From NCBI GenBank assembly GCA_019217005.1, contig JAHBNG010000001.1, positions 124,001 through 188,000 of the forward strand: a stretch of 64,000 bases of DNA, given 5' to 3'. Both the position numbers and the translations under genes were made by a program. Shown piece by piece: positions 19,810 through 29,334 of the stretch. Below the pieces are notes generated by a model. It saw only the letters and a program-made list of their open reading frames with translations. It did no database searches and was not told the origin of the DNA. Position 1 is the stretch's first letter, and every line of letters begins with the position of its first letter. This stretch comes from Chloroflexi bacterium TSY (GTDB lineage: Bacteria; Chloroflexota; Anaerolineae; Caldilineales; Caldilineaceae).

Positions 19810-19964
19810 GGGGTGGTTCAAAATTAGGTTTACACTTTTGATATATAGACAAAAATCTATATGAGACCGTTTTCTCTCTGAGAACCGGCGAAATCAGAGA
19901 ATATAAACGTTCTTTCTGTTTCTAAAAGTGTAAACCTATCTATCCAGCTAAAATGAACCACCCC
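19810..19964. mobile_element. MITE family B, copy 1
   Basis: 155 bp, inverted ends GGGGTGGTTCA...TGAACCACCCC with AGGTTTACACTTTT inside, flanked by an 8-bp duplication TGAAGTCC (19802-19809, 19965-19972). Nearly identical to the copy at 42652; a diverged copy is at 49590. No gene. Confidence 0.92.
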
Positions 19965-20070
19965 TGAAGTCCGAGGTCCAAGGTCCTCAATTCGAGGTCC
20001 TAAGTCCGAAGTCCAAGGTCTTTCTGTTTGGCCTTGGACTCTGGACTTCTCGACTCTGGACTTTGGACTT
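19965..20070. repeat. GTCCAAGGTCC-rich repeat cluster
   Basis: A run of degenerate 8-11 bp units (AAGTCCGAGGTCC, GTCCAAGGTC) followed by the complementary set (CTTGGACTCTGGACTTC). It forms nested hairpins immediately downstream of the 112-residue minus-strand gene and may act as a terminator. MITE-B copy 1 landed at its edge. Confidence 0.6.
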
Positions 20071-20072
20071 CT

Positions 20073-20411
20073 TTAGGTCATCCAAAGGGTGCTGAGTTCG
20101 TTGGAGAGTGAACGTTCATACGCTTGTTGCATGAGGAGGTCAGCGAAGAGACCGTCGTCATCGTTGTCGAGGAGGAGGGGGATTTCTTTGAGGATGGCGT
20201 ATTCGGCGGCGAGTTCTTCGGCGCGTCTTCTGCATGATGTGCTGATATCGGGATAGCGAAAGAGTGCTTTGCCATCGGCGGTGCGTTTGACTTCGAGGCG
20301 ATAGGTGACGGTTCCGTTGAGGCTGGCTCGCCGGATGCGGACGAAGTTGGGCATCTCAGCAATGATGATGCTCACTGTCTTAACTGGTTTGGTGAGATTG
20401 ATTTCGCTCAT
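20073..20411 (-). CDS. conserved-looking small plasmid protein, function unknown
   Basis: 112 residues, ATG at 20411 with AAGGA 9 nt upstream. Beta-rich N-terminal half (VRIRRASLNGTVTYRLEVKRTADG) and helical C-terminal half. It lies in the same direction as the ATPase, SWIM and SSB genes, so it probably belongs to the same DNA-metabolism block. I do not recognise a family. The 335-bp gap 20412-20746 contains a solitary MITE-A end (20475-20490) and a TATCCGAAAAGC/GCTTTTCGGATA inverted repeat. Confidence 0.6.
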   Translation of the reverse strand: MSEINLTKPVKTVSIIIAEMPNFVRIRRASLNGTVTYRLEVKRTADGKALFRYPDISTSCRRRAEELAAEYAILKEIPLLLDNDDDGLFADLLMQQAYERSLSNELSTLWMT

Positions 20412-20503
20412 GGGGAAAATCCTTGAACGGTGTGACGATTTCGGAGTTGGCGACGAGGACTGAAATATAGATACATTTTGGATCTACTGAGACTCAGTGC
20501 TTA

Positions 20504-20574
20504 TCCGAAAAGCTCTGTGACGATGTATTCTCACTCGAGAGGCTGGTTGGACTCACAACCGCTTTTCGGATAGG
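20504..20574. repeat. inverted repeat TATCCGAAAAGC / GCTTTTCGGATA
   Basis: 12-bp arms about 45 bp apart, immediately following the solitary MITE-A end TTTTGGATCTACTGA (20476-20490). It may be the remnant of another small element. No target duplication is evident. Confidence 0.5.
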
Positions 20575-20746
20575 TTCTAAAGAGAAGAAGAAAAGCGGAT
20601 GCAGAGACCGGTTTCTGCTTGGGTGATGCGGTCCGCTGGGCCGCACCCGTCTAGATTTTCAAGGCGCTTTCGTTCGTGGGGTCGCGGGAAGAAAGTCCTG
20701 CAAAATAGTTGCTAAAAAATCCGTAACAACCGCGTGCTGTGCGAAG

Positions 20747-21082
20747 CTAACTCTTTGCGTTCTCGCCATTCTCTGTCGGGGGGATCGACTGCGGGCTGCT
20801 ACGGCTGAGTTGTTCGTCACGCAAAAAAACAAATTCCCTCGACAGAGAGGGTAACTTCATCTTTGTGTTCATCTCTGTTGAAGGAATGTTGTTGACAAGG
20901 TAATGGTGAACGAGCTCAATTGCTGAGTGAAACGCTTGCGCTCGTCCTCGTTCGAGGGCGCGGTTCTGGCGATGATGAGCACCAAACCGACGATTGTCAG
21001 GCTGCGCTGCGAGCAAGGCGCGGCTGTGGGCCTGTTGGAGCTGCTGCAAAAGTTGCTGGATTTGGGAAGTCAAATCGTTCAT
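20747..21082 (-). CDS. small protein of unknown function overlapping the SWIM gene
   Basis: 111 residues; ATG at 21082 (MNDLTSQIQQLLQQLQQAHS) with GGAGAGG 3 nt upstream. The N-terminus is an amphipathic, coiled-coil-like helix rich in Gln and Leu. It overlaps the end of the upstream SWIM gene by 86 bp in another frame, suggesting translational coupling. A frameshift relationship is also possible. The function is not recognisable. Confidence 0.55.
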   Translation of the reverse strand: MNDLTSQIQQLLQQLQQAHSRALLAAQPDNRRFGAHHRQNRALERGRAQAFHSAIELVHHYLVNNIPSTEMNTKMKLPSLSREFVFLRDEQLSRSSPQSIPPTENGENAKS

Positions 21083-21764
21083 CGACCTCTCCTGTTTGTT
21101 CGGCGGCGATCAGGGCCAAACTGTGACTGAAACCGGCCTGACGCATCATCGCGTATGTCTGTTGGTCCTCTCCATCGATGTAATACTCTCGGATGGGAAA
21201 TGCGTTGTAGAGCCACTGGGCGAATGCAGCGGCGTCTTTGTCGTCTCGGAAATCGTGGTTGTCGTCGCCTGTCACGAAGTGGGTGCTTTGCATCACCCAC
21301 TTGATTTGACAGATGTCGGTTGGTATTTTGTCGAGACGGTTTGCGTAGACAACGGCATGGCTTGTTTTGGAATCGAGCAAGAGTAGCTCATTGCTGTGGC
21401 TGCGGGCTTTGGTCCGGTCGGTGATGAAGGCCAGGCTGCCGCACATGCGAGCGTTCAGGTGGCCGCGCAGGATGTGTTGGTAGGCGAGTGCTGCGAGGCG
21501 GTGCTTGCAGTACTTGCGTCCACGGATGACGGGGCAGTTTTGACTCTGATGGTCTGGACAGGTGCAGGTCGCTGCGACGTAATAAGAGTGACGGGGATCG
21601 GTTAGGCTCCAGCAACGCCATTGCCCTCTTTCGTGGTTGAATTCCAAGCAATCGCGCAGCAGAATGTCGGCTGCTTTGACTGCCCGGCTCTTGAGCTCTG
21701 GATAGCGTTTGACGACACATTCTAAAACTGTTTGCACTTCTAGTTCAGTGGCTCGATAGTACAT
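20997..21764 (-). CDS. SWIM zinc-finger protein
   Basis: 255 residues, ATG at 21764 with an AAGGA-type box (CCAAGGATTT on the plus strand is not used; the leader reads AATCCTTGGAGCAATT). A SWIM-type zinc motif CTCPDH...CPVIRGRKYCKH (CxC...CxH) occupies residues 67-92 and is the basis of the call. SWIM domains bind nucleic acid or partner proteins. The remainder is a compact alpha/beta region with WVMQSTHFVTGDDNHDFRDD. It sits between the ATPase and SSB genes on the same strand, consistent with a role in replicon DNA metabolism. Confidence 0.65.
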   Translation of the reverse strand: MYYRATELEVQTVLECVVKRYPELKSRAVKAADILLRDCLEFNHERGQWRCWSLTDPRHSYYVAATCTCPDHQSQNCPVIRGRKYCKHRLAALAYQHILRGHLNARMCGSLAFITDRTKARSHSNELLLLDSKTSHAVVYANRLDKIPTDICQIKWVMQSTHFVTGDDNHDFRDDKDAAAFAQWLYNAFPIREYYIDGEDQQTYAMMRQAGFSHSLALIAAEQTGEVDERFDFPNPATFAAAPTGPQPRLARSAA

Positions 21765-21784
21765 AATTGCTCCAAGGATTTAAG

Positions 21785-21885
21785 TAAACCCGAGAAAGTA
21801 TTTGGACACGGATTGATTGGATTTTCAGGATTTTATCCGTGTGTATCTGTGTCAATCCGTGTCCTATTTCTAAAGACTTTCCTGC
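21785..21885. repeat. dispersed ATCCGTGTCC-type repeat, copy 3
   Basis: Contains GGACACGGATTGATTGGATT, TTATCCGTG and AATCCGTGTCCTATTTC. It is the same family as the blocks at 5285, 10103 and 23044. Copies 3 and 4 flank the SSB gene. Confidence 0.65.
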
Positions 21886-21926
21886 TTCTACTTCTTAATC
21901 AATTGAAAAAAGACTTAATCAAACAG

Positions 21927-21985
21927 CCCTTCAATCTATCACTCGGCAACTTGACGCTCTCTTAAACGATAGATTGAAGGGTTTT
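21927..21985. terminator. hairpin downstream of ssb
   Basis: CCCTTCAATCTATC (21927-21940) pairs with GATAGATTGAAGGG (21968-21981), followed by TTTT. It lies 80 bp past the ssb stop codon. The loop is long (27 nt), so it may be a terminator or a processed structure. Confidence 0.5.
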
Positions 21986-22060
21986 GTCTGCCTACCCCTG
22001 AAGCCTCGCCTGCGGCGGGGGTCAGGCTAGGGACATGCGTCTGCTTGGAGAGTACCCATT

Positions 22061-22573
22061 TTAAAAGGGAATGTCATCGTTGAAGAGGTTGTCGTCAACC
22101 AACTGTGCGCCGGGAGGAACGTTGCCCCCTACCTGCGTAGGGGCAGGCTCAGTTGCTGCTGGGGGCGGGGCCTGCATCGCTGCGGCGGCTGGTGCTGCAG
22201 TTGGGGCATAGGAGCCATTGTTGTTGGTCCCCACCTCCACGGGGATGGCGCTGCCGAGGAACTGTACTTGGCGGGCGGTGACTTCGAGGGATGCGCGGGC
22301 ATTGCCTTCTTGGTCGATCCAGGGACGGGCTTCGTTGACTTCACCGATGACCAGAACTTGGCGGCCTTTGGTCAGATATTGGGCGCAGACTTCGGCTTGT
22401 TTGTTCCAGATGGAGATGCGGAACCAGGTGGTGCGCTCCTGGCGATCGCCATTGTGATCGGTCCAGCTTCTGTTGACCGCCAGGCTGAATGAGGTGACGG
22501 GTGTGCCGTTTGGTGTGTAGCGCATTTCGGGGTCATGTCCGAGATTGCCGACGAGTGTGAGTTGCTGATACAT
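22061..22573 (-). CDS. ssb: single-stranded DNA-binding protein
   Basis: 170 residues from ATG 22573-22571 (MYQQLTLVGNLG) with AAGGATAA upstream; a longer frame to 22645 is not needed. The OB-fold shows the usual strings: LTLVGNLGHDPEMRYTPNGTPVTSFSLAVN, TTWFRISIWNKQAE, YLTKGRQVLVIGEV. A low-complexity Ala/Pro linker leads to the acidic tip NDDIPF, the SSB protein-interaction tail. It binds replication single strands and recruits partners through the tip. It is a plasmid-type copy accompanying the Sak4-like ATPase. Confidence 0.95.
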   Translation of the reverse strand: MYQQLTLVGNLGHDPEMRYTPNGTPVTSFSLAVNRSWTDHNGDRQERTTWFRISIWNKQAEVCAQYLTKGRQVLVIGEVNEARPWIDQEGNARASLEVTARQVQFLGSAIPVEVGTNNNGSYAPTAAPAAAAMQAPPPAATEPAPTQVGGNVPPGAQLVDDNLFNDDIPF

Positions 22574-23043
22574 CGTGAGATTATCCTTTCTGGCATATTC
22601 GTGCGCGCCGTGGCTAGCAGATGTCGCACCTATCATGAGCATCAAGAATTAAGATCGGTCAACGAGACGGGTATACCGGTCTATTTTCTGAATGTCCATT
22701 ATGGTGTGCGAGAAGTGCAACGCACAGCAGGCACGATGTGGCCATCTAAAAAATTAAAATAAAAATCATCAAAAAAGTATTGAACTGTGTGTGAGTTCCG
22801 GGATGATCTCTGGGTGGAAGAGGTTGCGTGGTTCATTGTTGAATTTGTAGAGTTCTGTGAATGTGATGAGATATGTGAGAGGGGCGTTGAGGGTGTTGGT
22901 GTGACTGTGGGGGTGAGTGGATTGTGAAGGGAAGTGGTTCGGACTAATATGCCTGAACCGCTGCGATAGATGCACCGGTAGAAATGGACTGAGGAACAAC
23001 GAGCGAGGGGCTTTTCCTACGCGCAGCGCTTCGTTCAACAAAC

Positions 23044-23168
23044 ATAAGAGATTATAAGGATTAAGAATATGGGACACGGATTACCATAGATTTCACGGAT
23101 TTTCTCTGATATAATCCGTGTTCATCCTAAAAATTCGTGTCCTAACCTCAATCCATATAATGTCTATA
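23044..23168. repeat. dispersed ATCCGTGTCC-type repeat, copy 4
   Basis: GAGATTATAAGGATTAAGAA, GGGACACGGATTACC, TAATCCGTGTTCATCC and TTCGTGTCCTAACC. Ends in ATCCATATAATGTC, the inverse of its beginning. The surrounding 22574-23331 holds no supported gene. Confidence 0.65.
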
Positions 23169-23331
23169 GTATCCCCGTTAATACTTATTGGGATAGAGAG
23201 AAGAACAATGACAGGGTTCCAAGTAACAGATCTTGTAAATCAACGATGACAGCATAATGTGCCCTGATATATTTATCGAATTAGCAAGTAGATTATATAC
23301 AGACCTCCTTGCTCAAATGGTTTTGCTTTGG

Positions 23332-23460
23332 TCAATAATTCTTCTGTTCTTTAAGGAGTCGTCCGAGCTGCGAACTGCAAATCACTGGAACCAAAACAAA
23401 AAATGCAGCAGCGATAGAAATTAGAACGATGCTTGCGATCACCACGATAAAACTAATCAT
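23332..23460 (-). CDS. small single-pass membrane protein
   Basis: 42 codons (MISFIVVIASIVLISIAAAF...). AGAGGG lies 9 nt upstream of the ATG at 23460. Residues 2-28 are one strongly hydrophobic helix, followed by a short basic tail RLLKEQKNY. It is isolated in an A/T-rich region upstream of the HTH-STAND gene. The type resembles small toxin or membrane-stress peptides, but nothing more specific can be said. I see no gene in the remaining gap 23461-24144, which is A/T-rich. Confidence 0.5.
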   Translation of the reverse strand: MISFIVVIASIVLISIAAAFFVLVPVICSSQLGRLLKEQKNY

Positions 23461-24144
23461 TTTTACTACCCTCTTCATTCAATCTCTAGTCTGATAGCTG
23501 ATATATCACTTACTACATTCAAAGTGATGCAATACCCTCTGTGTATTTTGTAAGCAAAAAGTAACAAGATTTGCGAACCTTTCAGGGTATGCTAATTATC
23601 AGTACTATCTTTTGGGCTTCTTTTGACGATACCTTGTTCCGTAAGCAGAAAGTTTCAAGTCCTTCGCGTATAACCTTCTATGCCTTTTAGAACAATTTTG
23701 ATTCGTATATACAAAAGAACCTTTTGACAACATATACAGGCATTTCCATCTTCCGTATGCAGTAGACAATTATGACTCTCTGAGAGGACGTTCTCCATAA
23801 ATCTTCTCAGTTCTACTGCAACCTATCCATCTCAATTGTACTAGTTAAATCGCTCTTGTGAGTCTCGCTTCCGCTTACTTTAGTCTCGTTTAGGGCAAAG
23901 CGGCCAGGTACAGACTAAAAGCATTTTCTGAGAATAAACGGTTCTGCAGAAATGTAATTTCCAGTAACCGTCTCAGAAAAGTCAAAAACTTTTCTAGTGG
24001 TGTTAGCAGTTTGTCGGAGAGGGTTCTCTCGAATTGTTGACTCAATTTCGAGTACGATACGAATCGGTCTTCGTCTATCCCCATATCGCGGTCCGTTTCT
24101 CCAGCAACCTGCTAGCAAAAAATTTGTTCTACGGAGATTAGACA

Positions 24145-25725
24145 ATGTCAAAATTAAAAAAATCTGCCAAGGAAAACAATCAAAAAATTGCCGATGCCTT
24201 TACAGAACAGTTAAAAACGGCGTTGGAAAATTTCAATAAGAAGACTTGGTTGGGTGAAGGGTCAATATTGACTGAGCCTTACTTTTTAGGCGAGTACTTG
24301 CTGCAACAAACAATTAACGAGAAAGCTGATGCCGAACAGCGAGTCGAAATACTTCGGAGGGTTATTCGTGAAGTCGTTGAACATTTACCAGAAGAGATGA
24401 AGATTGGAATAAAGATGTTTGTCCAAGCCAGAAAACTGATAAAGATAAGATATATTCAGGGGAATACAGTCGAAAAGACTGCGAGAAAACTGAATATCGG
24501 TAGGGCTGCATTTTATAGACATGCGGAGGTAGCTCTTAACGAATTAGGAGAATTGCTTCTTCAACGATTAAATCCAACTCTGCGTTCAGAACTACCACCA
24601 CACAATCCAAATATAGTTGGACGCGCCAGACTGATCAAGATGTGTTTACAAGGACTACAGGATGGAAAAACAGTAGGTCTCACTGGTCCAAGTGGTGTTG
24701 GAAAAACTGCATTGGGGGCATCCATATCCTATCATCTAGCACCTCAATCAACTTTTTGGTTTACATTCCGTCGCGGTCTGAATGATAACCTGAAAAACCT
24801 TCTGTTTTCACTCGGATATTTCCTCCATCACCAGGGCAGTTCCAATCTATGGCGGCAGTTGGTAGCAGGAGGGAAGATTGAACCTGAAATGGCATTAGGC
24901 TTGATCCGGTATGATTTGAAACAGCTTCAAGCGAAAAAGAGTGTTCCACTTCTATTCTGTTTTGATGAAGTAGATCTCTTACACCCAGAAACAATCGAAG
25001 CACACGAGCCGATTGTTTCGTTCGTGGAAGGACTAAAGGGTTTAACGCCAATTTTACTCATGGGTCAATTTCATCTGATTGACCCAGATGTGACATATGA
25101 CCTACCGGATCTAGAAGAGCCTGAGATTGTTGAATTTCTGGAGAAAAGCCAGGCACAATCATTACAACGCTATCTGTATCAATTACAAAAGTACTCCCGA
25201 GGGAATCCTCGCATTTTGGAGATGTTGATTGCCCTGTATCATCAATCCCAAGCAGATTTACGAGAAGTGCTAGAAAGCTCAAACAGCATACCCTCGTTGG
25301 AAAATCTCCTCGAACGAATCTGGCTGCGCCTTAGTGATAAAGAACAGGAGATCCTCGGTGAATTGGCCGTTTATCAGCGTCCTGTCGCCTTAGATGAATG
25401 GGATAGTGCTGTCTCTAAACTCATTGAGCGTCGTCTGGTGCAAACGGACCGCTTAAACGGCGGAGTCATGCTCCTGAAGTCTTTCAGAGATGTGATATAT
25501 AAGGTGCTTCCTTCTGAATGCATCAAGAGTTTTCACCAACATGCGGCTGTTATACGGGCTGCTCGTGGCGAATATACAGCAGCAATTCGTCACTTGATCG
25601 ATGGCAAAAAGCCCGATCTTGCAATTTGGCTTTGGCAGAGACATCAGCAACAGGAGATTGATCAAGGACAGGCAGCGACAGCGCTCCACATTTTGCAAAA
25701 GATATCGGTCTTTACTTTCTGGTAA
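24145..25725 (+). CDS. HTH-STAND ATPase, C-terminus truncated by IS
   Basis: 526 codons; ATG at 24145 with GGAG 8 nt upstream. The N-terminal 150 residues are helical and include a sigma-70 region-4-like HTH (VEKTARKLNIGRAAFYRHAEVALNEL). An AAA/STAND ATPase follows, with Walker A GPSGVGKTA (about residue 190), LLFCFDEVD as Walker B, and a winged-helix segment (LGELAVYQRPVALDEWD). The C-terminus begins a TPR-like helical region (YTAAIRHLIDGKKPDLAIWLW), then runs into the IS, ending with the IS-encoded FTFW-stop. Family relatives usually carry a long TPR tail, so the sensor domain has been lost. It is probably non-functional or altered. Confidence 0.78.
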   Translation: MSKLKKSAKENNQKIADAFTEQLKTALENFNKKTWLGEGSILTEPYFLGEYLLQQTINEKADAEQRVEILRRVIREVVEHLPEEMKIGIKMFVQARKLIKIRYIQGNTVEKTARKLNIGRAAFYRHAEVALNELGELLLQRLNPTLRSELPPHNPNIVGRARLIKMCLQGLQDGKTVGLTGPSGVGKTALGASISYHLAPQSTFWFTFRRGLNDNLKNLLFSLGYFLHHQGSSNLWRQLVAGGKIEPEMALGLIRYDLKQLQAKKSVPLLFCFDEVDLLHPETIEAHEPIVSFVEGLKGLTPILLMGQFHLIDPDVTYDLPDLEEPEIVEFLEKSQAQSLQRYLYQLQKYSRGNPRILEMLIALYHQSQADLREVLESSNSIPSLENLLERIWLRLSDKEQEILGELAVYQRPVALDEWDSAVSKLIERRLVQTDRLNGGVMLLKSFRDVIYKVLPSECIKSFHQHAAVIRAARGEYTAAIRHLIDGKKPDLAIWLWQRHQQQEIDQGQAATALHILQKISVFTFW

Positions 25726-27203
25726 AAGAAAAGAGATGAGGTGAGAAATGTGACAAAAAGCGGTTAGCAGTTCATCCAAAAGGTAGAGAACCCAAAAAGG
25801 AGGAAGGAATGCTAACCGCGCCAGAAATAACTATAGCAGTACTGATGAATGTATTGCAAGTAACGCCGATGGGAACAAACGTAAATGTAATGCGTCTGAT
25901 GTGGGCAATGCTGAATGGGTCGTTTCTGAAAAGTCGAGGAGCAATCCATAGCGCATTGAAAGAAAGCGGGTTTGAAGATGAGGAGCTCCGGCGAAGCTGG
26001 TGGAGCTTTCGATATGGATCATGGGATATCACAAGTCTGCTGGGGTCGTGGCAAGAAGAAGTGGAAAGGGAATGGGAGGCAAAAAAGTTAGAAGGGTACC
26101 GAGTGAAAAGCATAGATATCACAGGGTTCTGGCGACCGAAGCGGCAAGGAAAGTGAACCGACTCTATAACTCAACGGCTCGTCGGGCATTGCCCGCTCAT
26201 CTTTGGAGTGATGATAAGCTCGGGGGAGATAGGCGGGAAGCGAGTGCCACTGCTCAAGGCAATCATGAGATGCACGGTTGGAACAAAGGAAAGTGAGTTT
26301 CGGAAAAAGCTGCTGAAAGAGACGAAGAAATCACTGGAGTCAGACGAAGTGGCGGTGGTCGATGCCGGGTTTACAATCAGAGAAATGCTAGAAAGCGGCA
26401 TAGACCGATTTGTCCTGCGGGAAGCGATTAACTGCACAGTGCGCCGCAATGAGTTCCCCAAACGCAAAGAAAAAGGCAGACCACCTGAATATGGTGATAT
26501 TGTGCGACCGCTCTCTCGCAGCTATAAGGAAAGCGACTCGAGGCTACAACTCCGGACTCGTCTGGTCGCTTTCTCTATAGTGGTCGCCTGATTTGCTATC
26601 AAGCATGGCACAATCTCGTCCCCAGAACAACCAAGGTGGATACAGCCAACCGTACCTACTCGATTTACGTCATTCAGGATCCGGCCTACAACACACCTTT
26701 GGTTTTGGCGACCGTTATGACTTTGCAGCCTGAAACCATTTATCTTGTCTACCTGGAACGCTGGCCTGTTGAACATCCCCCCTTGGCTTCCAAGCAGATG
26801 ATTGGCTTACATCGTCAATTTGTTCATGCCGATGAGGCTTGTTTCCGCTTACCTGAACTGGGGCTGCTGGCTGGCAATCTTCTTTCCCATTTAGCCGCTT
26901 CTCTTCCTCCCATACCGACTGGCTACTGGGATCGAGAGCCTCAAGCCACTCCCGGCAGGCTGCGCCGCGTTCTCTCGAGTGCTCTTTTTCCAACTCCTGA
27001 CCAACTCGACCCTGACTTTCGGAAAAAGGCCTCGGTTTCACACCATTTACCTAAAGGCGTTCTCGCTCATCGCCGCCTCAATGCCGCTGCTTAAACTAGC
27101 CGAGCACTATTTTTACATTTTATCCCGTTTTTTCAGGGTGGATTCTTTTTTCCGCCCCTTTCGGTTTGCCCTTTGTCACTCAAGCCTTTACCAGAAAGTA
27201 AAG
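25710..27203 (+). mobile_element. IS4-superfamily insertion sequence, copy 2
   Basis: 1494 bp with the same CTTTACTTTCTGGTAAA ends as copies 1 and 3. Unlike those, the flanks (TCGGT left, TTGAG right) are not duplicates. Either the target duplication was lost or the element joins two originally distant loci through IS recombination. It separates the truncated HTH-STAND gene from a truncated pentapeptide gene. Confidence 0.88.
25809..27094 (+). pseudogene. IS4-superfamily transposase, frameshifted (copy 2)
   Basis: Reads MLTAPEITIAVLMNVLQVTPMGTN to about 26156, then shifts frame twice more (26208-26591, 26636-27094). Small insertions relative to copy 3 (for example TGGAGCTTTCGATA near 26000) break the frame. 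The C-terminal piece keeps the YREK signature YLERWPVEHPPLASK. Confidence 0.8.
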
Positions 27204-28522
27204 TTGAGGGTCTTCTGAGGATTGATGGAGATGTCAAAATCACAAAGGTAAGGTCGGGGAGCGTGTTTGTTACTGTCGAGTTGCCTAAAGCCCAAATTGG
27301 ACGGCTCTTGAATTTAATCAGAGCAGGTAGATTAAATGAGTTTGGAGTCGTTGATTTTAATATTAAAAATACTCATCTGATTAGAGCCAACCTGAGTGGG
27401 GCATTCCTGATAGAAGCAGATCTGAGCAGGACAGATCTGAGTGGGGCCTTCCTAAGTGGAGCAATCCTGAGAGAGGCCAACCTAAGTGAAGCTGACCTGA
27501 AAGAGGCCAACCTAAGTGAAGCTGACCTGAGAGAGGCACACCTGAGTGGGGCCTTCCTAAGTGGAGCAGTCCTGAATGGGGTAGACCTGAATGGGGTAGA
27601 CCTGAATGGGGTAGACCTGAGTTTTGCCAATCTGAGCGGGGCTGACCTGAGTGGGGCCTTCCTAAGTGGAGCAGTCCTGAATGGGATAGACCTGAGTTTT
27701 GCCAATCTGAGCGGGGCTGACCTGAGCGGGGCTGATCTGAATGGGGCACATCTGAGGAACGCCAAATACAACGACTTGACTAAGTGGCCAGAAGGCTTTG
27801 ATTTCAGGAACTCAGGGGCCATTGGACCAGAAGCCAACCTGAGTGGGGCTGATCTGAGGAGAGCCACTCTGATTGAGGCCGACCTAAGTAGAGCCAACCT
27901 GAGTGGGGCTGACCTGAGTTTTGCCAACCTATTTAGAACCAACCCGAGTGGGGCCAACCTGAGCAGGGCCAACCTGAGTGGAGCAGTCCTGAGTGGAGCA
28001 GTCCTGAATGAGGTAGACCTGAATTGGGCTGACCTGAGTTATGCCAATCTGAGAGGAGCTGACCTGAGCGGGGCTGATCTGAATGGGGCACATCTGAGGA
28101 ACGCCAAATACAACGACTTGACTAAGTGGCCAGAAAGCTTTGATTTCAGGAACTCAGGGGCCATTGGACCAGAAGCTAACCTGAGTGGAGCAGTCCTGAA
28201 TGAGGTAGACCTGAATGGGGCTGACCTGAGTTTTGCCAACCTGAGTGGGGCTGACTTAACTGATGCTAACCTGAGTGGAGCACACCTGGGTGGGGCATCC
28301 CTGAGAGTGGCTGACCTGAGTGAGGCTGACCTGAGTGGGGCATCTCTGATTAATGCAGACTTGAGTGGGGTAATTCTGAGAGGGGCTGACCTAAGTGGGG
28401 CTGACCTAAGTGGGGCAAATCTGAGAGATGCTAACTTAACAGGAATTCGCTATGATGAACGAACCATATGGCCGGATGATCTAGATTTTATTCGTCAAAT
28501 CGGTCATGTTCCTATTCGTTAG
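27204..28522 (+). CDS. pentapeptide-repeat protein, N-terminus lost to IS
   Basis: The open frame enters from the IS end. Its first non-IS residues are VEGLLRIDGDVKITKVRSGS, then VFVTVELPKAQIGRLL, a small alpha/beta segment resembling the linker found before sensor repeats in NLR-like proteins. From about residue 60 it consists of pentapeptide repeats of the A(D/N)LSG type, forming a right-handed quadrilateral beta-helix, with two NAKYNDLTKWPE(G/S)FDF interruptions. It ends TGIRYDERTIWPDDLDF..., a usual pentapeptide terminus. No ATG is available at the junction. It may have been the C-terminal sensor of another STAND protein. Confidence 0.75.
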
Positions 28523-28540
28523 GCGAACGAACCACCGTAA

Positions 28541-28576
28541 AGCGCTGACCAGCTAATACCGGTCAGCGCTTTTTTG
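28541..28576 (+). terminator. rho-independent terminator
   Basis: AGCGCTGACC (28541-28550), a 10-nt loop, GGTCAGCGCT (28561-28570), then TTTTT. It lies 19 bp after the pentapeptide gene's stop. Confidence 0.9.
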
Positions 28577-28663
28577 TGTGAGCATCGCCCCCACATTTCA
28601 CCAGCCTTTCCATTAGCCAGTACAATATCCAATATCATCCCATCACAAAAAAAAGGTACTTCG

Positions 28664-28969
28664 TTGAAAGGCATTCAGGTTATATTTTTCGTGGCGGCTT
28701 TGTGGCTGTTTAGCGGGTGGATCACGGGGCTCGCAATACGGGCAGCATTTCAACTCAATTGGCTATGGCCCTGCACGTCGCTCAACTTGATGGTGGGATT
28801 GATCTGGTTTCTGTGGCTGACCAGTAACCCGCGCGAGGCAGAGGTGCTCTATGGGGAGAGAGAACGCGAACCAAATGAGCCGTCGTCATCCTGTTTGCTT
28901 ATTGCTATCCCGATTACCCAAATAGTTGGTGGTTTGTTGCTGTTGCTGATTGCGGCCTTCACGCAGTAA
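28664..28969 (+). CDS. small membrane protein, paralogue of 40379-40684
   Basis: 101 residues from a TTG start (L/MKGIQVIFFVAALWLF). The same start and length are conserved in the paralogue at 40379, which supports the TTG over the upstream ATG at 28574. Three hydrophobic segments (residues 4-24, 35-55, 80-100) indicate an inner-membrane protein; a charged loop NPREAEVLYGERERE separates TM2 from TM3. Its last 84 bp overlap the 3' end of the convergent gene 28886-29329, an arrangement repeated exactly in the paralogous block. The function is unknown. Confidence 0.7.
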   Translation: MKGIQVIFFVAALWLFSGWITGLAIRAAFQLNWLWPCTSLNLMVGLIWFLWLTSNPREAEVLYGEREREPNEPSSSCLLIAIPITQIVGGLLLLLIAAFTQ

Positions 28970-29329
28970 TTTAATGATGAAGGGGACCATGTAGGCGGAG
29001 CCACTGGCATACGCTACCAATCCCATGCCCACAACAACAAGCGCCTGATGCCAGAGCGGAGCCACAAAAGGATAGATGGACAGGTCTGCACTAAAGTCAG
29101 CACCAATCGCCGTGTAGACCCACAGCAAACAAAGGATTAATCCCGGCACCCCCAGCACGACAGGCGGGAACAAGAGAACAAATGCGCGCTGGTATGGCGT
29201 CCGGTCCTCTAGAGGATAAAGCTTGTTTGTGCCAAGTTTGTAGCTGTAAGACTGACCCAGTATCCGGTAGGCCAGGGTATATAGCAGCATTTGTGGCGTA
29301 AGGAGGTATCCTTCCAATTTGGCAAACAT
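28886..29329 (-). CDS. membrane protein, paralogue of 40601-41041
   Basis: 147 residues (MFAKLEGYLLTPQMLLYTLA). It has two or three membrane segments (FVLLFPPVVLGVPGLILCLLW, ALVVVGMGLVAYASGSAYMV), a conserved loop GQSYSYKLGTNKL.PL.DRTPYQRA and a basic, Gln-rich cytoplasmic tail. About 65% of positions match the paralogue by eye. It is convergent with, and overlaps, the 28664-28969 gene by 84 bp. The family is unknown. Confidence 0.7.
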   Translation of the reverse strand: MFAKLEGYLLTPQMLLYTLAYRILGQSYSYKLGTNKLYPLEDRTPYQRAFVLLFPPVVLGVPGLILCLLWVYTAIGADFSADLSIYPFVAPLWHQALVVVGMGLVAYASGSAYMVPFIIKLLREGRNQQQQQTTNYLGNRDSNKQTG

Positions 29330-29334
29330 GTCAA

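Noticed and set aside
22769..23077. Minus-strand 102-codon ORF
   Set aside because: Rich in His, Ser and Pro with no start signals, and it overlaps a dispersed repeat. Probably chance.
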